Part shown: one piece after another, positions 60,587 through 64,000 of the stretch
How the letters are laid out: every line of letters starts with the position of its first letter
Position numbering within the stretch: the first letter of the stretch is position 1
Assembly (NCBI GenBank): GCA_905116865.2
Contig: CAJHNH020008456.1
Coordinates: forward strand, 114,501-178,500
Length of the DNA stretch: 64,000 bases
Direction: 5' to 3'
From: Candidula unifasciata
Lineage: Eukaryota > Mollusca > Gastropoda > Stylommatophora > Geomitridae
Notes under the pieces: generated by a model
Told to the model about the DNA's origin: nothing
The model's database searches: none
Seen by the model: only the letters and a program-made list of their open reading frames with translations
Program-made: the position numbers and the translations under genes

Positions 60587-61833
60587 TCACAAACACTGGC
60601 AGTACAGTGCTGTCTGTAGGTAGACAAGATGACAGAAACACTGGCAGTGCTGTCTGTAGGTAGACAAGATGACAGAAACACTGGCAGTACAGTGCTGTCT
60701 GTAGGTAGACAAGATGACAGAAACACTGGCAGTACAGTGCTGTCTGTAGGTAGACAAGATGACCACAAACACTGGCAGTACAGTGCTGTCTGTAGGTAGA
60801 CAAGATGACCACAAACACTGGCAGTGCAGTACAGTCTGTAGGTAGACAAGATGACACAAACACTGGCAGTGCAGTACAGTCTGTAGGTAGACAAGATGAC
60901 CACAAACACTGGCAGTACAGTGCTGTCTGTAGGTAAACAAGATGACCACAAACACTGGCAGTACAGTGCTGTCTGTAGGTAGACAAGATGACCACAAACA
61001 CTGGCAGTACAGTGCTGTCTGTAGGTAGACAAGATGACCACAAACACTGGCAGTACAGTGCTGTCTGTAGGTAGACAAGATGACACAAACACTGGCAGTA
61101 CAGTACTGTCTGTAGGTAGACAAGATGACAGAAACACTGGTAGTGCAGTGCTGTCTGTAGGTAGACAAGATGACCACAAACACTGGCAGTGCTGTCTGTA
61201 GGTAGACAAGATGACCACAAACACTGGCAGTACAGTGCTGTCTGTAGGTAGACAAGATGACACAAACACTGGTAGTGCAGTGCTGTCTGTAGGTAGACAA
61301 GATGACACAAACACTGACAGTACAGTGCTGTCTGTAGGTAGACAAGATGACAGAAACACTGACAGTACAGTGCTGTCTGTAGGTAGACAAGATGACACAA
61401 ACACTGGCAGTGCTGTCTGTAGGTAGACAAGATGACAGAAACACTGACAGTACAGTGCTGTCTGTAGGTAGACAAGATGACACAAACACTGACAGTACAG
61501 TGCTGTCTGTAGGTAGACAAGATGACCACAAACACTGGCAGTGCTGTCTGTAGGTAGACAAGATGACAGAAACACTGACAGTACAGTGCTGTCTGTAGGT
61601 AGACAAGATGACAGAAACACTGACAGTACAGTGCTGTCTGTAGGTAGACAAGATGACACAAACACTGGCAGTGCTGTCTGTAGGTAGACAAGATGACAGA
61701 AACACTGGCAGTGAAGTGCTGTCTGTAGGTAGACAAGATGACAGAAACACTGACAGTACAGTGCTGTCTGTAGGTAGACAAGATGACAGAAACACTGGCA
61801 GTACAGTGCTGTCTGTAGGTAGAAAGATCACCA
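60587..61833. repeat. 45-bp minisatellite with acceptor-like motif, about 29 copies
   Basis: Unit of 43-45 bp (36 bp when AGTACAGTGC-like sequence is missing): CTGTCTGTAGGTAGACAAGA then TGACAGAAACACTGGCAGT. On the minus strand every unit contains TCTTGTCTACCTACAG followed by ACAGCACTG, a good match to a 3' splice site. Overlapping minus frames of 364-421 codons are artefacts of repetition. Confidence 0.95.
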
Positions 61834-62108
61834 GAATCATACAAGGCCAGTAGGAGAAGACAAAGAGTAAAATGTTCTTTTCATATACACTTTAATAATG
61901 ATACAGGTGTAGTGATTAACAATTATATTAATTAATAATTGCTATATCTGCTAATATGGCAACATATAGCGACCAAGAATGAAAATGGTACTCACATAAC
62001 GGAATAGTTGAGCCCAATATAATTATGACCAAGATGATGCTGAAACAATCAACAGTCTGCTGGTAACAGAGTCAATAATCATTAAGCAGGTCATCTTCTC
62101 TTTCTTCT

Positions 62109-62285
62109 TCAGCATTTTGAGCCCTTGAGGTTCATTGCTGCAGATATCACCCGCCTCCATTCCTCTCTCTGATTAGCCTTCTCTTTCCAGTTGAAAACAC
62201 CAATTGTTTGCAGGTCTGTCTGAATATTATCTCTCCATCGTCTTCTTGGTCTCCCTGCATTCCCATTCCAGTTGTCCAACAAAAA
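62109..62285 (-). mobile_element. LINE C-terminal remnant
   Basis: On the minus strand reads LDNWNGNAGRPRRRWRDNIQ, DLQTIGVFNWKEKANQ and EEWRRVISAAMNLKGSKC to a stop at 62111-62109, then AAGAAGAAAGAGAAG. This is the classic terminus of a LINE ORF2 (GRPRRRWRD, then a WRRVI helix and LKG). The type resembles the 8.0-8.9 kb element more than the RQREK type. Upstream reverse-transcriptase motifs are not present. Confidence 0.8.
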
Positions 62286-62289
62286 TTCT

Positions 62290-62740
62290 AAATTTGATCC
62301 TTTTTCAGCCGCCTGGAGGCCTGCTATATGAAGGAAGGTTCCTCAACTATCTTATTAGGTTTCCAATTATTTGTGGTGTGAAGTCACACCTTGTATTCCT
62401 GTTTTTTGTCTTCCTAAGTCCGGTGTTTTGTTTGGGGTTTGGGGTCTAGTCTAGTCCAGTTATCTAAGTGCTGATATCTGTGGGTTTCAGCTGATTGTTG
62501 CTGGTGCTTAGTTTACCTCGTGCTGATCGCTGCGCTGATGCCCTACTGCTGCTTTACAGAATTGCAACCAACCAATCTAGTCTGTTATAAAGAAATATAC
62601 TGATTATTCCACATAAGGAAATCATCATCAATTCAGATACTGTTAGTAACAATGCAATAGGGAAGCAGGCTACAGTCAGGTCTTAGTCAGATGTGACTGA
62701 GCTCCCATACAACTGTAGTCAGTTCTACCTGTTGTCTATG
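62290..62740. other. No gene seen
   Basis: Unassigned; no exon of the zinc transporter and no element recognised. Confidence 0.4.
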
Positions 62741-62890
62741 AATCACTGAATGTTGGTGGCAAATACCAAACCTGACATCCCATACTGTGTGAATCACTGA
62801 ATGTTGGTAGTGAATACCAAACCTGATGTCCCATACTGTGTGAATCACTGAATGTTGGTGGCAAATACCAAACCTGACATCCCATACTGT
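62741..62890. repeat. 51-bp minisatellite, 3 copies
   Basis: Three copies spaced 51 bp of a unit starting AATCACTGAATGTTGGTRG and ending CATCCCATACTGTGTG. Confidence 0.92.
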
Positions 62891-62899
62891 GCTAAGGCT

Positions 62900-63265
62900 T
62901 GGAGAGGTGGAGCACATTGTGGAGGATATTCGCCTTATCCTAGGAAGAGGAAATGCAACCTGAAAACTGTATGTTATGGCAGACCAGGCCCTTAAGCTTA
63001 GTTGGCAGCTGGCCTATGGAAGAAGCTCTGACAGCCAGACAGAGAGAGAGAGCACAGATACTCTGATCCGACAGTTTCTGTAGGATGTTTTGTTCCAAAC
63101 ATTCTGGTGTTACCTTTCCTTCAGAGTATAGGTGAGGGCAGGGAAAAGAATCATGCTGCATCATGGGAAACTCATGGTCTCTATACTAGTGCCCAGGCTT
63201 TATGCCCTGGAGAGGTGGAACTTCATCCCTGGTCTCAAGTGTTTTTCTGAATCTGAGCTGGTCTT
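62900..63265. other. No gene seen
   Basis: Unassigned; a short GA tract at about 63037-63050. No recognisable exon. Confidence 0.4.
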
Positions 63266-63442
63266 GCTAGCAGCAATCCACACAGCCATGGGCTGTTAGC
63301 AGCAATCCACATAGCCATGGGCTGTTAGCAGCAATCCACATAGCCATAGGCTGTTAGCAGCAATCAACATAGCCATGGGCTGTTAGCAGCAATCAACATA
63401 GCCATGGGCTGTAAGCAGCAATCAACATAGCCATTGGCTGTG
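63266..63442. repeat. 29-bp minisatellite, 6 copies
   Basis: Unit CTGTTAGCAGCAATCCACAT followed by AGCCATGGG, 29 bp, six copies with CCACAT/CAACAT variants. Confidence 0.93.
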
Positions 63443-63750
63443 ATTTCTATGCTGTTCCACAGACTGTTTTAATAGCAATAATTTATACTGAAGATGTGCA
63501 GATTTCCTGCACCACAATCTAAACCTAACATGTGGAGTGTAATGACAAAGTCACTTGATTACTGCCTTTACTTCTCAGAAACTTATATGGGACTCATTTT
63601 CTGAAGCTGGGCCAACTCTAGACCTGCAGGGGTAAACACATTTGTTAAAAACTCACACATTTTTATATGAACATTTATGCTTTGGAAACTAAAAATCAAG
63701 CCACATGGAAAGCTTGGTTACATTGTAATTATATGGGAGAGAAATGGCTG
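63443..63750. other. No gene seen
   Basis: Unassigned AT-rich spacer. Confidence 0.4.
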
Positions 63751-64000
63751 CCTGAGAAGAAGAACAGTCTCCACAACATGGCCGCCTGAGAATAAGAACA
63801 GTCTCCACAACATGGCTGCCTGAGAAGAAGAACAGTCTCCACAACATGGCCGCCTGAGAAGAAGAACAGTCTCCACAACATGGCCGCCTGAGAAGAAGAA
63901 CAGTCTCCACAACATGGTCGCCTGAGAAGAAGAACAGTCTCCACAACATGGTCGCCTGAGAAGAAGAACAGTCTCCACAACATGGTCGCCTGAGAAGAAG
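63751..64000. repeat. 34-bp minisatellite, runs off the window
   Basis: Unit CCTGAGAAGAAGAACAGTCT followed by CCACAACATGGYYG, 34 bp, at least seven copies, continuing past 64000. The overlapping 84-86 codon minus frames are by-products. Confidence 0.95.

Noticed and set aside
60571..61844. Three overlapping minus frames of 364-421 codons
   Set aside because: Same 45-bp repeat read in three phases; repeat peptides only.
57480..64000. Search for upstream transmembrane exons of the zinc transporter
   Set aside because: No segment on the minus strand resembled the CDF helices or their HxxxD-type zinc sites; they are probably outside the window.

Overview
The window looks like a metazoan nuclear genome, most probably a mollusc (inference). 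It holds exons separated by multi-kilobase introns, 5'-truncated non-LTR retrotransposons, two SINE-like families, a fold-back DNA element and an exceptional load of minisatellites. By my hand tally tandem arrays cover roughly 35 kb of the 64 kb. There are no operons, rRNA genes or convincing tRNA genes, and almost every long open frame is a by-product of tandem repetition.

The only host gene I can identify is on the minus strand: the 3' half of a cation-diffusion-facilitator zinc exporter of the ZnT1 (SLC30A1) type. Three coding exons are visible in transcription order: 57445-57366 (end of TM6 and linker), 49346-49164 (core of the cytosolic C-terminal domain) and 41496-41125 (Cys-rich tail and stop). 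Phases agree across both introns, and a candidate poly(A) signal lies at 40459-40454. The upstream exons must lie beyond 64,000. The introns are swollen by minisatellites.

The most striking feature is the 65-bp array directly upstream (in gene sense) of the 49-kb exon. Each unit is a copy of the intron-exon junction itself: branch-point-like sequence, polypyrimidine tract, AG and the first 34 nt of the exon. I count 34 extra copies in two blocks, so the real splice acceptor lies behind 34 decoys. The 45-bp array at 60.6-61.8 kb also has a good acceptor-like motif in every unit on the gene-sense strand.

Layout. 0-7 kb: nine minisatellites (10, 19, 32, 42 and 80 bp units). 8-13.5 kb: a graveyard of LINE 3' ends and SINEs, with an 830-bp GAA/TAG/GAA microsatellite. 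13.56-15.4 kb: a fold-back element with arms of about 335-440 bp and an expanded poly-G tract. 15.4-27 kb: mostly unassigned sequence with a candidate TATA promoter (20.8 kb), arrays of 36, 32, 83, 45 and 28 bp units, and a piggyBac-like MITE with a nested SINE. 27.4-35.1 kb: a giant 22/43-bp array with higher-order structure (2,881-bp and 645-bp duplications). 35.8-40.3 kb: a 35/26-bp TG-rich array just beyond the zinc-transporter 3' end. 41-57.5 kb: the transporter exons with 54, 65, 24 and 39 bp arrays in the introns. 57.5-64 kb: further upstream intron or flank with 22, 45, 51, 29 and 34 bp arrays and one more LINE tail.
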